Shown: positions 6,686 to 7,939 of the stretch, piece by piece
How the letters are laid out: every line of letters begins with the position of its first letter
Numbering within the stretch: position 1 is the stretch's first letter
DNA from: Actinomycetes bacterium
Lineage (GTDB): Bacteria > Actinomycetota > Acidimicrobiia > Acidimicrobiales > Microtrichaceae
DNA: 7,939 nucleotides
Assembly (NCBI GenBank): GCA_023423215.1
Contig: JAFAFZ010000001.1
Coordinates: 1 to 7,939 of the forward strand
Reading direction: 5' to 3'
Position numbers and translations under genes: made by a program
The notes under the pieces: model-generated
The model's input: the letters and a program-made list of their open reading frames with translations, nothing else
What the model was told of the DNA's origin: nothing
Databases searched by the model: none

Positions 6686-7939
6686 TCACATCATGCCGCC
6701 CATGCCACCCATGCCACCCATGTCGGGCATGCCGCCACCGGCGCCGCCCTCTTCGGGCTTGTCGGCGATGAGGGCCTCGGTGGTGAGGAGCAGCGACGCG
6801 ATGGACGCTGCGTTCTGCAGCGCCGCACGGGTCACCTTGGCCGGGTCGATGACGCCCGCCTTGAGCAGGTCCTCGAACTCGCCGGTCGAGGCGTTGAAGC
6901 CGGTGTTGCCCGACTCACGCTCGAGCTGCTGCACGATGACCGCACCTTCCAGGCCGGCGTTGTCGGCGATCATGCGGGCCGGCGCGTCGAGCGCCTTCAG
7001 CACGATCGTCGCACCGGTGCGCTCGTCGCCCTCGAGGCTGTCGACCGTCGACGAGACGGCGGTCTTGGCCCGGACGAGGGCGGTGCCGCCGCCGGCGACG
7101 ATGCCCTCCTCGATGGCCGCGCGGGTCGCCGAGAGGGCGTCCTCGATGCGGTGCTTCTTCTCCTTGAGCTCGACCTCGGTGGCCGCGCCGACCTTGACGA
7201 CGGCGACGCCGCCGGACAGCTTCGCCAGGCGCTCCTGCAGCTTCTCGCGGTCCCAGTCCGAATCGGTGTTCTCGATCTCGGCCTTGATCTGGGCGACCCG
7301 ACCGTTGACGTCGTCCGCGGTGCCCGCACCCTCGATGATGGTGGTGAGGTCCTTGGTGACGACGACCTTGCGGGCACGACCGAGCAGGTCGAGCGTCGCC
7401 GAGTCGAGCTTGAGGCCGACCTCTTCGGCGATGACCTGGCCGCCGGTCAGGACGGCGAGGTCCTGCAGCATGGCCTTGCGGCGCTCACCGAAGCCCGGGG
7501 CCTTGACGGCGACCGAGTTGAAGGTGCCGCGGATCTTGTTGACCACCAGGGTGGCCAGGGCCTCGCCCTCGACGTCCTCGGCGATGATCAGCAGCGGCTT
7601 GCCCGACTGCATGACCTTCTCGAGCACCGGGAGGAGCTCCTGGACCGAGGAGATCTTCGAGTTGAGCAGCAGGATGTAGGGATCCTCGAGGACCGCTTCC
7701 TGACGCTCCGCGTCGGTCACGAAGTAGGGGGAGAGGTAGCCCTTGTCGAACTGCATGCCCTCGGTGAAGTCGAGGTCGATGCCGAACGTGTTGGACTCCT
7801 CGACGGTGACGACGCCGTCCTTGCCGACCTTGTCGATCGCGTCCGCGATGACGTCGCCGATCGACTGGTCCGCGGCGGAGATGGCGGCCACCTGGGCGAT
7901 CTCGGACTTCTCGTCGATCTCCTTGGCGAGGTCCTTGAT
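6686..7939 (-). CDS. groEL: 60-kDa chaperonin GroEL, C-terminal 417 residues (5' end beyond window)
   Basis: The frame runs through the right edge of the window, and its first complete codon there aligns near residue 131 of E. coli GroEL. The N-terminal equatorial part, with most ATP-binding residues, is therefore missing. Present are [14 protein letters not shown], the apical [20 protein letters not shown] and [13 protein letters not shown], the intermediate-domain [21 protein letters not shown] and [15 protein letters not shown], and [12 protein letters not shown] with the Asp equivalent to the catalytic D398. The C-terminus is [13 protein letters not shown], the GGM tail found in canonical chaperonins and actinobacterial GroEL2 but not in the His-rich-tailed GroEL1. 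It forms double seven-membered rings that fold proteins in the cytoplasm with ATP and GroES. The reading frame is intact, with no truncation at the 3' end. Whether groES lies upstream cannot be seen. Two hairpins follow the stop. Confidence 0.97.
   Translation of the reverse strand: MKDLAKEIDEKSEIAQVAAISAADQSIGDVIADAIDKVGKDGVVTVEESNTFGIDLDFTEGMQFDKGYLSPYFVTDAERQEAVLEDPYILLLNSKISSVQELLPVLEKVMQSGKPLLIIAEDVEGEALATLVVNKIRGTFNSVAVKAPGFGERRKAMLQDLAVLTGGQVIAEEVGLKLDSATLDLLGRARKVVVTKDLTTIIEGAGTADDVNGRVAQIKAEIENTDSDWDREKLQERLAKLSGGVAVVKVGAATEVELKEKKHRIEDALSATRAAIEEGIVAGGGTALVRAKTAVSSTVDSLEGDERTGATIVLKALDAPARMIADNAGLEGAVIVQQLERESGNTGFNASTGEFEDLLKAGVIDPAKVTRAALQNAASIASLLLTTEALIADKPEEGGAGGGMPDMGGMGGMGGMM
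6693..6719 (-). repeat. 9-bp tandem repeats encoding the GroEL GGM tail
   Basis: On the forward strand ATGCCGCCC is followed by two copies of ATGCCACCC, giving three in-phase 9-bp units that read Gly-Gly-Met on the groEL strand. This is a coding minisatellite usual for the flexible chaperonin tail, where repeat number varies between species. Confidence 0.85.

Overview
The window is about 70% GC with very strong G/C bias at third codon positions. It carries a GGM-tailed groEL, guaB and a small-protein repertoire typical of Actinomycetota. Several genes appear to have leaderless promoters (TANNNT 6-7 nt before the ATG), which is also common in that phylum. An Acidimicrobiia-type genome (Iamia/Ilumatobacter-like) is my best guess, but it rests on recall and not on a phylogenetic marker. 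I see no rRNA, tRNA, CRISPR array, insertion sequence, phage gene or attachment site. The content is chromosomal and largely housekeeping, and composition looks uniform throughout.

Layout from left to right: (1) the 3' end of a forward gene with propeller-like text (1-354), converging on (2) a reverse type II NADH dehydrogenase (371-1675). (3) A 118-bp divergent spacer follows, with two back-to-back leaderless promoters and a near-perfect 22-bp palindrome midway between them. (4) Forward guaB, IMP dehydrogenase (1794-3320), ends at a hairpin shared with (5) a reverse 65-aa DUF1059 protein (3368-3565). (6) Divergent from that is a forward single-component LuxR-type regulator (3706-4341), which converges on (7) a reverse two-gene unit: a 53-aa protein (5125-5286) overlapping in TTGA fashion with a CoA-pyrophosphatase-type Nudix hydrolase (4364-5128). 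(8) Divergent from that unit is a forward exported lipoprotein (5425-6552), which converges through two hairpins on (9) the 3' three quarters of groEL (6686 to beyond the window end).

The genes do not form one pathway. NDH-2 feeds electrons from NADH to quinone. GuaB makes XMP for GTP synthesis and also reduces NAD, so the shared intergenic control region is a plausible but unproven link. The Nudix enzyme probably hydrolyses CoA or related nucleotides and is translationally tied to the 53-aa protein of unknown role. The groEL-to-guaB neighbourhood recalls that of Mycobacterium tuberculosis, where groES-groEL1 and guaB2 lie a few genes apart. The most novel items are the lipoprotein's RPNR/FVxxW/DPPNA domain, the 53-aa partner of the Nudix enzyme, and the divergent ndh/guaB control region. 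I did not find a clear new multi-gene system.
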